NCBI GenBank assembly: GCA_041581135.1
Contig: JBFGCM010000074.1
Span: forward strand, 1 to 19,515
Direction of reading: 5' to 3'
Length of the DNA: 19,515 nt
Source of the DNA: JBFGCM01 sp041581135
Lineage (GTDB): Bacteria; Actinomycetota; Acidimicrobiia; Spongiisociales; UBA5794
This document shows, piece after piece, positions 1 to 7,129 of the stretch. The translations under genes and the position numbers were made by a program. A model generated the notes under the pieces. The model worked only from the letters and a program-made list of their open reading frames with translations, was not told where the DNA came from and did no database searches. Position 1 is the first letter of the stretch; every line of letters begins with the position of its first letter.

Positions 1-470
1 ACGGCCAGGGCGACGACTTCGACACCGCGGTCGTCGAGCGCGCCGAGGTCTTGCCGAGCAACGGCAGCATCGGCGACACCGTGTACCTCGACTCCAACAA
101 CAACGGCGTGCAGGATTCGGGAGAGCCCGGCATCAGCGGCGCCACGGTGAGGCTCGTGTCGAGCTCGGTGAGCTTGTCGAAGGTCACGGATTCCAACGGC
201 ACGTACCTCTTCGACGCCCTGCCTGCCGACGACTACACGGTGACGGTCGACCAGAACACGGTGGGCGAGCATCTCGGCATCACCACGGCCTCGTCGTTCG
301 TGGTGGCGTTGGCCGATGACGAGGTCTTCCTGAATGCCGACTTCGGGTTCACGCCGATCATCCCGGCCACCGGGGCGCCCGGCGATGTCCTCGTTCTGGT
401 TGCCGGGCTCTTGCTGCTCCTCGGTGCTGCAGCGCTCTTGTTGGGGCGTCGCCTCAGGCGAGCTCGCTGA
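1..470 (+). CDS. C-terminal part of a sortase-anchored surface protein with an SdrD B-like repeat
   Basis: The reading frame is open from the left edge (first whole codon at position 3), so the start lies outside the window and the gene is 5'-partial. The visible part begins with a short acidic stretch and then one SdrD B-like (prealbumin/Cna-B fold) module at about 60-345. Its hallmarks are IGDTVYLDSNNNGVQDSGEP, then GATVRL, then TDSNGTYLF and DYTVTV. These modules usually form stalks in secreted proteins and often bind calcium through the DxNxxGxxD loop. The C-terminus reads IPATG (360-374), a hydrophobic leucine-rich segment, then RRLRRAR: an LPXTG-type sorting signal with Ile in place of Leu. 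The inferred location is the cell wall, attached by a sortase. The ligand and the full domain set cannot be known from this fragment. The stop lies inside the 3' end of the convergent oxidoreductase gene, a 17-bp tail-to-tail overlap. Confidence 0.85.
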   Translation, partial: GQGDDFDTAVVERAEVLPSNGSIGDTVYLDSNNNGVQDSGEPGISGATVRLVSSSVSLSKVTDSNGTYLFDALPADDYTVTVDQNTVGEHLGITTASSFVVALADDEVFLNADFGFTPIIPATGAPGDVLVLVAGLLLLLGAAALLLGRRLRRAR

Positions 471-1368
471 TCACCGCCTCGAACCCGTCGCCGACCTGGT
501 CGAAGACGGTGAAATAGGACAAGCCATACCGCTCGTGCAGTGAGCGGATCTGATCGGCGATCTGGTTCACGGTGCCGACGAGCAGGTGCGGGCTGTCGAG
601 CACCGCTTCTCGTGACGGATAGCCCTTCTCCACCAGCTGGTCGGCCTCGGCCTCCCGGTCGTCGGTGACGATCGCCCGTTGCACGAGTGTGCTCAGCTCG
701 ATGTCGGGAAACCGGTCGCCGGCGGCCTCCTCGAGCACTGCCCGCCGTGCGGCGAAGCCGGTCGTGGCAAGCGCCGTCATGTCGAATCCCTCGCCACGGC
801 GGGTGAACCCCGTGAACTGCACGATGTCGGCGACGCCGGCGGCCATCCGCATCAGCCGCGGGCCATTGCCGCCGATGAGGATGGGGATCTCCGCACCGGA
901 CGGGGACGCGCTGTCGCCGAGCGTCAACTCGGTGACTTCATAGTGCTCACCGGCAAAGGTCAGCGTCTCGCCGGCCAGGAGCCGCTTGACGATGGCCGCA
1001 GACTCGCCGAGGCGTTCGACCCGCGTCCGGCCGCCGGCGAATGCCATGCCGGCCGCTTCGTACTCGTTGCGAGCGTGCCCGGCGCCCATACCCAGCTCCA
1101 GGCGTCCGTCGCTGAGCAGGTCCACGGCGGCCGCCTCCTGGGCGAGCACCGCGGGATGCCGGAAGTCGTTGTTGATCGTGAGCGGCCCTACCCGGAGGGT
1201 GTCCGTGGCCTGGGCCACGACCGCGGCTGCAACCATGGGCGACAGGAAGCCGAGGTGGTCGGCGATGCTGAGGGTGGAGTAGCCCTGCGCCTCCGCCCGT
1301 CGTGCCGTCGCGACGAGCTCGGCCCGCGAGCTCACGGAGCCGATGCTGAGCCCGAACCGTACCCTCAT
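454..1368 (-). CDS. LLM-class (luciferase-like) F420-dependent oxidoreductase
   Basis: The 304-residue protein has the (beta/alpha)8 luciferase-like monooxygenase pattern. The N-terminus is FGLSIGSVSSRAELVATARR. This is followed by an ADHLG motif (about residues 37-41), TLRVGPLTINNDFRHPAVLA, and DLLSDGRLELGMGAGHARNE, a typical cofactor-binding region of bacterial F420-using members. It resembles the actinobacterial subfamily named after MSMEG_2516. The family transfers hydride between reduced F420 (sometimes FMN) and an organic substrate; the substrate here is unknown. The start ATG overlaps the stop of the upstream channel gene by 4 bp (ATGA), and no Shine-Dalgarno site is seen, so translation is probably coupled. 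Use of F420 rather than FMN is inferred from subfamily resemblance. Confidence 0.88.
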   Translation of the reverse strand: MRVRFGLSIGSVSSRAELVATARRAEAQGYSTLSIADHLGFLSPMVAAAVVAQATDTLRVGPLTINNDFRHPAVLAQEAAAVDLLSDGRLELGMGAGHARNEYEAAGMAFAGGRTRVERLGESAAIVKRLLAGETLTFAGEHYEVTELTLGDSASPSGAEIPILIGGNGPRLMRMAAGVADIVQFTGFTRRGEGFDMTALATTGFAARRAVLEEAAGDRFPDIELSTLVQRAIVTDDREAEADQLVEKGYPSREAVLDSPHLLVGTVNQIADQIRSLHERYGLSYFTVFDQVGDGFEAVISELA

Positions 1369-2216
1369 GACCGGGTCGTCAGCTCGGTGGCGAAATGCAG
1401 GACGCGCTGGGGGAATGGGATCCCGATGCCGGCTTCATCGAGTGCCTGCTTGATGCGCTTGGCCACCGTATCGCGCACTCGCCACTCGTTCCTGCTCTCC
1501 GGTTGATGCCAAAAGCGAACGGCGATGTCGATGCTCGAGTCGCCGAAGTTGTGCACGAAGGCCTCGGGTGGAGGATCGGCCTGCACCCCGTCGACGCCGC
1601 TGACGGCGTCGACGATGAGCTGCGTGGCCCGTTCCAGGTCGGTGTGGTAGTTGACGCCGACGTCGAGCCGAGTACGGCGCGCGCCGAGGAGTGTGTGATT
1701 CTCCAACGGCTCCTTCCACACCGTGGCGTTGGGTATGAACACCCGCTCGCCGTCGTAGGTCCTCAGCTGGATCGCACGAAGGTCGATCTCCTCGACCACG
1801 CCGCTGTAGCCGATCGTGGTGATCTGATCGCCGGCCCCGAACGGCTTTCGCACCGAGATGAGCACGCCGGCGAGGAAGTTCTCCAGGATGTCTTGGAAGG
1901 CGAAGGCCAGGGCGAGGCCGACGATGCCCAACACGCCGAGCAGCGGGGCGATGGAGACCCCGACCTGGTTGAGTGCGTACACGAACCCGATGGCGAAGAT
2001 GCCGAACGCCACCAGCCGGCCGACCAGCCTGGCGACGAACACGCCGGCGGACGCCGCCAGCATGCGCTGCAGGCCCCGCTTGATGATCAGGCCGATGATG
2101 AGGGCGCCGACGACCAGCGCACCTGCCCACAGCCAGTCGCCGAGGGTCAGCGATCCGAGCTCCTGCAGCGTGGCTGTGTCACCGGTGTCGTCCTGCGCGA
2201 GCATCATCCGTTCCAT
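1365..2216 (-). CDS. Small-conductance mechanosensitive channel, MscS family
   Basis: The 283 residues are close to the length of Escherichia coli MscS (286). The first two hydrophobic helices lie at about residues 26-46 and 58-85. The third is the pore-lining helix at about 88-120, Gly/Ala-rich (GVLGIVGLALAFAFQDILEN), followed by FLAGVLISVRKPFGAGDQI. The soluble beta domain begins with GYSGVVEEIDLRAIQLRTYD and a VFIPN motif, and an alpha/beta domain follows. The family opens under membrane tension and releases solutes during hypo-osmotic shock. The start is supported by a GGAGGA site about 7 bases upstream on the minus strand. The gene is first in a two-gene unit with the oxidoreductase and diverges from valS. 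Confidence 0.93.
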   Translation of the reverse strand: MERMMLAQDDTGDTATLQELGSLTLGDWLWAGALVVGALIIGLIIKRGLQRMLAASAGVFVARLVGRLVAFGIFAIGFVYALNQVGVSIAPLLGVLGIVGLALAFAFQDILENFLAGVLISVRKPFGAGDQITTIGYSGVVEEIDLRAIQLRTYDGERVFIPNATVWKEPLENHTLLGARRTRLDVGVNYHTDLERATQLIVDAVSGVDGVQADPPPEAFVHNFGDSSIDIAVRFWHQPESRNEWRVRDTVAKRIKQALDEAGIGIPFPQRVLHFATELTTRS

Positions 2217-2512
2217 ACCTCACTCCTCCGTGCGTTCGAGGGGCCGCCATTCTCGTCGCTGGAGCCCGAGGTGGGGAGCACCCGGCCCCGATCGCATCGG
2301 TGGTGGGTGTTGGTTCGCGGGAGCGATCCACGAGTTCCGCCCCTCCGGCCGGTCGGGCACTAGTCACCACGCATGACCGCCCTTTGTGCCTGTACGGTGA
2401 CAGAGAGTGGTCGTAAGGTGCACTCACTGGCGGAACGGGGGACGAAGTCGCCAGAAGCCCAAGGGCAGTTCGGGCAGAACGGTTCGGGCAAACAGGGGGA
2501 ATGGTGGGGGCG

Positions 2513-2546
2513 CCGGCCCTGGAAGCGGTGGGGCTTCCGGGGCCGG
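2513..2546 (+). promoter_or_regulatory. Long hairpin upstream of valS (14-bp stem)
   Basis: The 14-base arms CCGGCCCTGGAAGC and GCTTCCGGGGCCGG pair throughout with a single G-U wobble and enclose the loop GGTGGG. No T-run follows, so a classical intrinsic terminator is not supported on this strand. It could be part of a valS leader, or of the upstream control region if transcription starts further downstream. Confidence 0.55.
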
Positions 2547-2582
2547 TCCCCGCAAAAGCACACATGCGTATCGCGTCGATAC

Positions 2583-2611
2583 CGAGGCCCGGGAACCATT
2601 CCCGGGCCTCG
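2583..2611 (+). promoter_or_regulatory. Perfect 13-bp hairpin upstream of valS
   Basis: The arms CGAGGCCCGGGAA and TTCCCGGGCCTCG pair perfectly around the loop CCA. The 3' arm element GGCCTC recurs at 2654-2659, directly before the GAGGAG site, so GAGGCC at 2584-2589 could pair with either copy. That allows a switch between two structures, but this is inference from complementarity only. No T-run follows. Confidence 0.55.
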
Positions 2612-2644
2612 ACACGTAGCGGCACACCACCAGCGTCGGTCCTG

Positions 2645-2650
2645 TACACT
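2645..2650 (+). promoter_or_regulatory. Possible -10 element (TACACT) upstream of valS
   Basis: TACACT fits the TANNNT pattern of actinobacterial housekeeping promoters, and the same hexamer precedes mreB and rplU. No convincing -35 box is present. If this site is used, transcription starts near 2657 and the two hairpins upstream are not in the mRNA. Confidence 0.3.
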
Positions 2651-2671
2651 TTTGGCCTCCGAGGAGCCACC

Positions 2672-2767
2672 ATGACCAGAGGAACCGATGAAGCCAACGT
2701 ACGACCCCAAGGCCGTCGAAGCTCGCTGGTACTCGACATGGGAAGAGGCCGGTCTCTTCCGGCCTGA
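2672..2767 (+). CDS. Possible short upstream ORF overlapping the valS start
   Basis: An ATG at 2672 follows a good Shine-Dalgarno site (GAGGAG, 2661-2666) with 5-base spacing. It would encode 31 residues ending at TGA 2765-2767, in a different frame from valS, whose own ATG at 2688 has its own AGAGGA site. The peptide is Arg/Gly-rich and resembles nothing I recognise. It may be chance, or it may couple or dampen valS translation. Confidence 0.2.
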   Translation: MTRGTDEANVRPQGRRSSLVLDMGRGRSLPA

Positions 2768-5294
2768 GATCAACCCCGATGGCGAACCGTTCACCATCGT
2801 CATCCCACCACCAAACGTCACCGGGCAGCTGCACTTGGGCCATGCCCTCGACATGTCCATCCAGGACCTCCTCATCCGGCGCAAGCGCATGCAGGGCTAC
2901 GCCGCTCTGTGGCTGCCGGGTATGGATCACGCCGGCATAGCCACCCAGAACGTCGTCGAGCGCGAGCTGGCCGCCGAGGGCATCAGCCGCCACGACCTCG
3001 GTCGCGACGAGTTCATCAAGCAGGTCTGGATGTGGAAGGAGCGTTACGGGGGCCGCATCGGGGAACAGATGCGGGTGCTCGGCTTCTCCACCGACTGGAC
3101 GCGGGAGCGATTCACCTTCGACGAGGGTCTGTCGAGCGCGGTTCGTGAGGTCTTCGTGACGCTCTACGAAGACGGCTTGATCTACCGCGGCAATCGAATC
3201 ACGAACTGGTGTCCGCGCTGTCACACTGCGCTGTCGGATATCGAAGTGGAGCACGTTGACGAGTCCGGTGAGCTCACGTACATCACCTATCCGTTCACCG
3301 ACGGCCCGCTGCCCGACGGAACGGTCGGCGTCACCGTCGCCACCACTCGGCCCGAGACGATGCTGGGCGACACCGGGGTCGCCGTGCACCCCGACGACGA
3401 GCGCTACCAGGCCGTCATCGGCAAGACCGTCAGGCTGCCGCTCATGGATCGGGAGATCCCGATCGTGGCGGATGCCGGCGTCGACCCCGAGTTCGGCACC
3501 GGGGCGGTCAAGGTCACGCCGGCGCATGACCCGCTCGACTTCGAGATCGCCGAGCGCGCCGGACTCGAGCCCATCGTCGTCATCGACGAGCGTGCCCGCA
3601 TCACCGCCGAGGGGGGCCGGTTCGTCGGCCTCGACCGGCTGGAGGCACGCGAGGCCGTCCGCATCGCGCTCGCCGACGCCGGGGTCATCGACCACGTCGA
3701 GGAGTATCGCCACTCGGTGGGCACGTGCTCGCGCTGTCACACCGTCATCGAGCCGCTGCTGTCGTTGCAGTGGTACGTAAAAGTCGGCCCATTGGTTGGG
3801 CCCGCCATCGAGGCGGTCAAGGCGGGCCGCAGTCGCTTCATCCCGACACGGTGGGAGAAGAGCTACTTCCACTGGATGGAGAACCTGCGGGATTGGTGCA
3901 TCAGTCGCCAGCTGTGGTGGGGTCACCGCATCCCGGCCTGGTACTGCGACGCGTGCGGAGAGGTCATCGTGGCTCGGCAAGACCCCACGGGCTGCCCAGC
4001 GTGTGGCGGGTCAGAGTTGCGTGAGGACGATGACGTGCTCGACACCTGGTTCTCGTCGGCCCTCTGGCCGTTCTCCACCTTGGGTTGGCCTGAGCAGACC
4101 GCCGATCTGGCGCGCTACTACCCGACGCAGGTGATGGTCACCGGCTTCGACATCATCTACTTCTGGGTCGCGCGGATGATGAAGATGGGCATCCACTTCA
4201 CCGGCGAGGAGCCCTTCACCGACATCGTCATCCACGGGTTGATCCGGACCAGCGACGGGGCCAAGATGTCCAAGTCGGCCGGCAACACGGTCGATCCGCT
4301 CGATCTGGTCGACACCTACGGCGCCGATGCGCTCCGGTTGACGCTGCTGCAGGCGGCTGCGCCCGGGCAGGACGTCGTCTATCAAGAGGAGTGGATCGAT
4401 GCCTCGCGACGATTCGGGAACAAGCTCTGGAATGCGTTGCGGTTCGCCGTCGAGCACGTGGGGGTCACCGGCGTTCCGGCCGAGGGCGGTTACCCGGAGG
4501 ATCCCGGGCCGGAAGGAGCGTGGATCCTGGGACGTCTGCGCGAAGTCGCAACCAGGGTCGACGAGCTGCTCGACGGGTACCGCCTGAGTGATGCCTACGG
4601 CCTCCTCTACAACTTCGCCTGGTCGGAGGTCTTCGACTGGTATCTCGAGATGGCCAAGACGCCGCTGCAGGACGAGGGACGTGCCGACGGCGTCAAGGCG
4701 GTGCTCGGAGTGGTGCTCCGTGATCTCCTGAAACTGTTCCATCCGGCGATACCGTTCCTCACCGAAGAGCTCTGGTCGGAGCTGGTGGGAGAGGGGTTCG
4801 TCGCCGGTTCGCGCTGGCCCGAAGTGCCCCACTACGCCGCGCCGGAAGGCATCGCCGATCTCCAGGAGCTGATCGTCGGAGTCCGGCGCTTCCGCGCCGA
4901 ACACGGGTTGTCGCCCAAGCGGGAGCTCACCGTCGGGATCACGGCGAGTGACGGGTTCCCACAATGGTGGGCCGAACAGATCGGTTCGCTGGCCAATGCG
5001 ACGCCCGAGATGCTCGGCGAGGCGCCCACGTCGGGCATGACCCGCATCCCCGCAGGCTCCCTGACCGGATTCATCTCGCTTGCCGGACTCGTCGACGTCG
5101 ACGCCGAGAAAGCGCGGCTCGAGAAATCGATCTCCGAGGCCGAGGATCAGCTCGCCAAGTTCCAGGGCAAACTCGCCAACCCCTCGTTCCGGGAGCGTGC
5201 TCCCGAGGACATCGTCGCCAAGGAAGAGCGGAAGGCCCTCGAGACCGAGCAGCTCATCGCCAAGCTGCGCGGTCAGCTCGCCGAGCTCGGCTGA
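2688..5294 (+). CDS. valS: Valyl-tRNA synthetase
   Basis: The 868-residue class I aminoacyl-tRNA synthetase charges tRNA-Val in the cytoplasm. The HIGH signature is HLGH at residues 49-52, within PPNVTGQLHLGHALD. KMSKS is at 526-530. The CP1 editing domain, which hydrolyses mischarged Thr-tRNA, carries TTRPET (219-224) and GDTGVAVHP. Four CxxC pairs (C175/C178, C347/C350, C420/C423, C436/C439) suggest two zinc ribbons. DDVLDTWFSSALWPFSTLGW is a typical ValRS/IleRS signature. The last about 65 residues form the charged ValRS coiled-coil arm that contacts tRNA. The chosen ATG has AGAGGA four bases upstream, and the protein begins KPTYDPKAVEARW as expected. Only 3 bases separate it from folC. 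Confidence 0.98.
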   Translation: MKPTYDPKAVEARWYSTWEEAGLFRPEINPDGEPFTIVIPPPNVTGQLHLGHALDMSIQDLLIRRKRMQGYAALWLPGMDHAGIATQNVVERELAAEGISRHDLGRDEFIKQVWMWKERYGGRIGEQMRVLGFSTDWTRERFTFDEGLSSAVREVFVTLYEDGLIYRGNRITNWCPRCHTALSDIEVEHVDESGELTYITYPFTDGPLPDGTVGVTVATTRPETMLGDTGVAVHPDDERYQAVIGKTVRLPLMDREIPIVADAGVDPEFGTGAVKVTPAHDPLDFEIAERAGLEPIVVIDERARITAEGGRFVGLDRLEAREAVRIALADAGVIDHVEEYRHSVGTCSRCHTVIEPLLSLQWYVKVGPLVGPAIEAVKAGRSRFIPTRWEKSYFHWMENLRDWCISRQLWWGHRIPAWYCDACGEVIVARQDPTGCPACGGSELREDDDVLDTWFSSALWPFSTLGWPEQTADLARYYPTQVMVTGFDIIYFWVARMMKMGIHFTGEEPFTDIVIHGLIRTSDGAKMSKSAGNTVDPLDLVDTYGADALRLTLLQAAAPGQDVVYQEEWIDASRRFGNKLWNALRFAVEHVGVTGVPAEGGYPEDPGPEGAWILGRLREVATRVDELLDGYRLSDAYGLLYNFAWSEVFDWYLEMAKTPLQDEGRADGVKAVLGVVLRDLLKLFHPAIPFLTEELWSELVGEGFVAGSRWPEVPHYAAPEGIADLQELIVGVRRFRAEHGLSPKRELTVGITASDGFPQWWAEQIGSLANATPEMLGEAPTSGMTRIPAGSLTGFISLAGLVDVDAEKARLEKSISEAEDQLAKFQGKLANPSFRERAPEDIVAKEERKALETEQLIAKLRGQLAELG

Positions 5295-5297
5295 GCC

Positions 5298-6584
5298 GTG
5301 ACCTACGACGAGGCGGTGGCCTACCTGGACGCCACGATCGGTCTCGGGGTCAAACCGGGCCTCGACCGGATGCGCCGGTTCATGGAGCTGATGGGGAACC
5401 CCCAGGACAGTTACCCAATCATCCACATCGCCGGTACCAACGGCAAGACGTCGACGGCGCGCATGGCATCGGCGCTCATCGCCGCCCATGGGCTCACCGT
5501 GGGTGCGTTCACCTCGCCACACTTGGAGGCCGTCGAGGAACGGATCGCCCTCAACGGGGTTCCCCTGGCGCCCCACGAGTTCGCCGCCGCTGTCGCCGAC
5601 GTCGCGCCGTTCCACGAGATGTTCCGCCAACAGGACGACATCACCTACTTCGAGCTCACCGCGGCGCTCGCGATGGACGCGTTCGCGGCTCGCGCCGTCG
5701 ATGCCGCCGTGTTCGAAGTGGGTCTGGGAGGCAGGCTGGACGCCACCAACGTGGTCACCAGCACGGTTGCGGTGGTCACGGGGGTGAGTCGTGACCACAT
5801 GGAGTACTTGGGCGATTCAGTCATCGAGATCGCAACCGAGAAGGTAGCGATCCTCGACGAAGGTGCCGTGCTGGTCACCGGGGAGCTCCACCCGTCGGTG
5901 GAAGGCCCGATCACGGCGCGGGTCGTCGAGACCGGGGCCGATTGGCGGCGCTTCGACGCCGACTTCCGCATCGAGGAGGCGTCCCCGGCGGTCGGTGGCT
6001 GGTTGTGTTCCATCGCCGGGCTCTACCAAACCTACGACGACATCGTCCTCGACCTCCATGGCCGGCATCAGGTGCACAACTTCGCTGTTGCCGTCGCCGC
6101 CGTCGAGGAGCTCTTCGGACGGGCCCTCGACCCGGAAGCGGTGCGAGAGGCAGCGGCCGCCGTCACCACGCCGGGGCGCATGGAGATCGTCGGCCGTTCG
6201 CCGCTGATCCTGCTCGACGGCGCTCACAATCCCGAGGGGACGACGGTCCTGGCCGGTGCGCTGCGTGACGAGTTCCCCACGAGACCTTGGTACCTGGTGA
6301 TCGGGGTCCGCGGGGAGCGGTCGTTGGAAGACATGATCGGGGCGTTCGAGGGACTCGTCGCCCACGTGTACGCCACGAGAGCCGATGATTCGATGGCGGT
6401 GGCGACGGCCGACATCGCCCAACAAGCTCGGGTCAGCCTCGGCGTTCCCGTGTCGGAGCATGCGTCGGTGGCCGAGGCGCTGGCGGCTGCCGTTGTCGCA
6501 GCCGGCGACACCGGCCAGGTCGTCGTCACCGGGTCGCTCTACGTGGTGGGAGAGGCGCGGACGGCCGTCGCGATACTCGGCTGA
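5298..6584 (+). CDS. folC: Bifunctional dihydrofolate synthase / folylpolyglutamate synthase
   Basis: The 428-residue Mur-ligase-type enzyme uses ATP to add glutamate to dihydropteroate and to extend reduced folates with polyglutamate. The P-loop is GTNGKTST at residues 46-53. SPHLE (73-77), EVGLGGRLD (140-148) and LDGAHNP (306-312) are the standard FolC blocks, and length is normal. The start is GTG at 5298, three bases after the valS stop, with no strong ribosome site, so it probably depends on coupling to valS. In several Actinobacteria a small DUF4233 membrane protein gene lies between folC and ndk; here only 68 bp do. Confidence 0.96.
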   Translation: MTYDEAVAYLDATIGLGVKPGLDRMRRFMELMGNPQDSYPIIHIAGTNGKTSTARMASALIAAHGLTVGAFTSPHLEAVEERIALNGVPLAPHEFAAAVADVAPFHEMFRQQDDITYFELTAALAMDAFAARAVDAAVFEVGLGGRLDATNVVTSTVAVVTGVSRDHMEYLGDSVIEIATEKVAILDEGAVLVTGELHPSVEGPITARVVETGADWRRFDADFRIEEASPAVGGWLCSIAGLYQTYDDIVLDLHGRHQVHNFAVAVAAVEELFGRALDPEAVREAAAAVTTPGRMEIVGRSPLILLDGAHNPEGTTVLAGALRDEFPTRPWYLVIGVRGERSLEDMIGAFEGLVAHVYATRADDSMAVATADIAQQARVSLGVPVSEHASVAEALAAAVVAAGDTGQVVVTGSLYVVGEARTAVAILG

Positions 6585-6595
6585 CCAGGCGTGAC

Positions 6596-6601
6596 TACCA
6601 T
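6596..6601 (+). promoter_or_regulatory. Possible -10 element upstream of ndk
   Basis: TACCAT fits TANNNT and lies 51 bases before the ndk ATG, in the 68-bp gap after folC. No clear -35 box is seen. It could give ndk its own transcript. Confidence 0.2.
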
Positions 6602-6652
6602 CTGCCGGCCTGTTCGCCAGGCGCGAGTCCCTCTGCGAAAGGAAATGCCTTC

Positions 6653-7057
6653 ATGGCCGTTGAGCACACGTTCGTCATGGTGAAGCCAGACGGCGTCGCC
6701 CGCGGCCTCGTGGGTGAGGTGATCTCGCGGTTCGAGCACAAGGGCTTGACATTGGCGAAGCTGCGCATGCTCACCATCGATCATGATCTGGCGTCTCGCC
6801 ACTATGCCGAGCATGTCGACAAGCCGTTCTTCGACGAGCTGGTGGACTTCATCACGAGTGGTCCCGTGGTGGCCATGGAATGGACCGGCGAGAGCGCCGT
6901 GGCAGTTGCTCGCACCCTCATGGGGGCCACTGATCCGATCGAATCGGCGCCGGGGACCATCCGAGGTGACTTCGGTCTCATCATCACCAACAACATCGTC
7001 CACGGCTCGGACTCCCCGGCGAGCGCAGACCGCGAGCTCGCCCTCTTCTTCGGTTGA
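6653..7057 (+). CDS. ndk: Nucleoside diphosphate kinase
   Basis: The 134-residue cytoplasmic enzyme balances nucleoside triphosphates by moving the gamma phosphate from ATP to NDPs through a phosphohistidine. The sequence begins HTFVMVKPDGVARGLVGEV. It contains GATDP (91-95), GTIRGDF (101-107) and the active-site block NIVHGSDS with catalytic His117. Length is normal for bacterial Ndk. A GAAAGGA site lies 9 bases before the ATG. Position between folC and mreB matches the actinobacterial arrangement. Confidence 0.98.
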   Translation: MAVEHTFVMVKPDGVARGLVGEVISRFEHKGLTLAKLRMLTIDHDLASRHYAEHVDKPFFDELVDFITSGPVVAMEWTGESAVAVARTLMGATDPIESAPGTIRGDFGLIITNNIVHGSDSPASADRELALFFG

Positions 7058-7100
7058 GCGGGTGACTGTGAATCGCGGAACGGTCAAACCGGTGGGGGGC

Positions 7101-7106
7101 TACACT
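7101..7106 (+). promoter_or_regulatory. Possible -10 element for the mre operon
   Basis: TACACT lies in the 72-bp gap between ndk and mreB, 23 bases before the mreB GTG, which would give a short untranslated leader carrying the GGGAGGGGAG ribosome site. The -35 region is not recognisable. This is the first sizeable gap before mreB and a sensible place for a cell-shape operon promoter. Confidence 0.35.
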
Positions 7107-7129
7107 GACTCGCCTGGGAGGGGAGCGCT

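Larger units (their letters stand above)
2217..2687. other. 471-bp divergent intergenic region between mscS-like gene and valS
   Basis: No full-length gene is supported here. The region must hold promoters for both the minus-strand channel gene and valS. A direct repeat GTTCGGGCA occurs at 2468-2476 and 2482-2490. Two long hairpins follow (2513-2546 and 2583-2611), then a -10-like TACACT, a GAGGAG site and the valS start. Because the flanking genes diverge, no gene ends here, so these hairpins are unlikely to be ordinary end-of-gene terminators. Confidence 0.7.

Noticed and set aside
2495..2550. Canonical T-box riboswitch upstream of valS
   Set aside because: GGTGG strings occur, but the conserved T-box sequence (AGGGTGG followed by ACCGCG) and the stem I motifs were not found. 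Kept only as a generic structured region.
2424..3980. 518-codon minus-strand open frame opposite valS
   Set aside because: It is a GC-rich shadow of valS, with no family motifs, and the plus strand carries an unmistakable synthetase.
4011..5798. 595-codon minus-strand open frame opposite valS and folC
   Set aside because: It spans two well-supported genes on the opposite strand and has low-complexity composition typical of antisense frames in GC-rich DNA.
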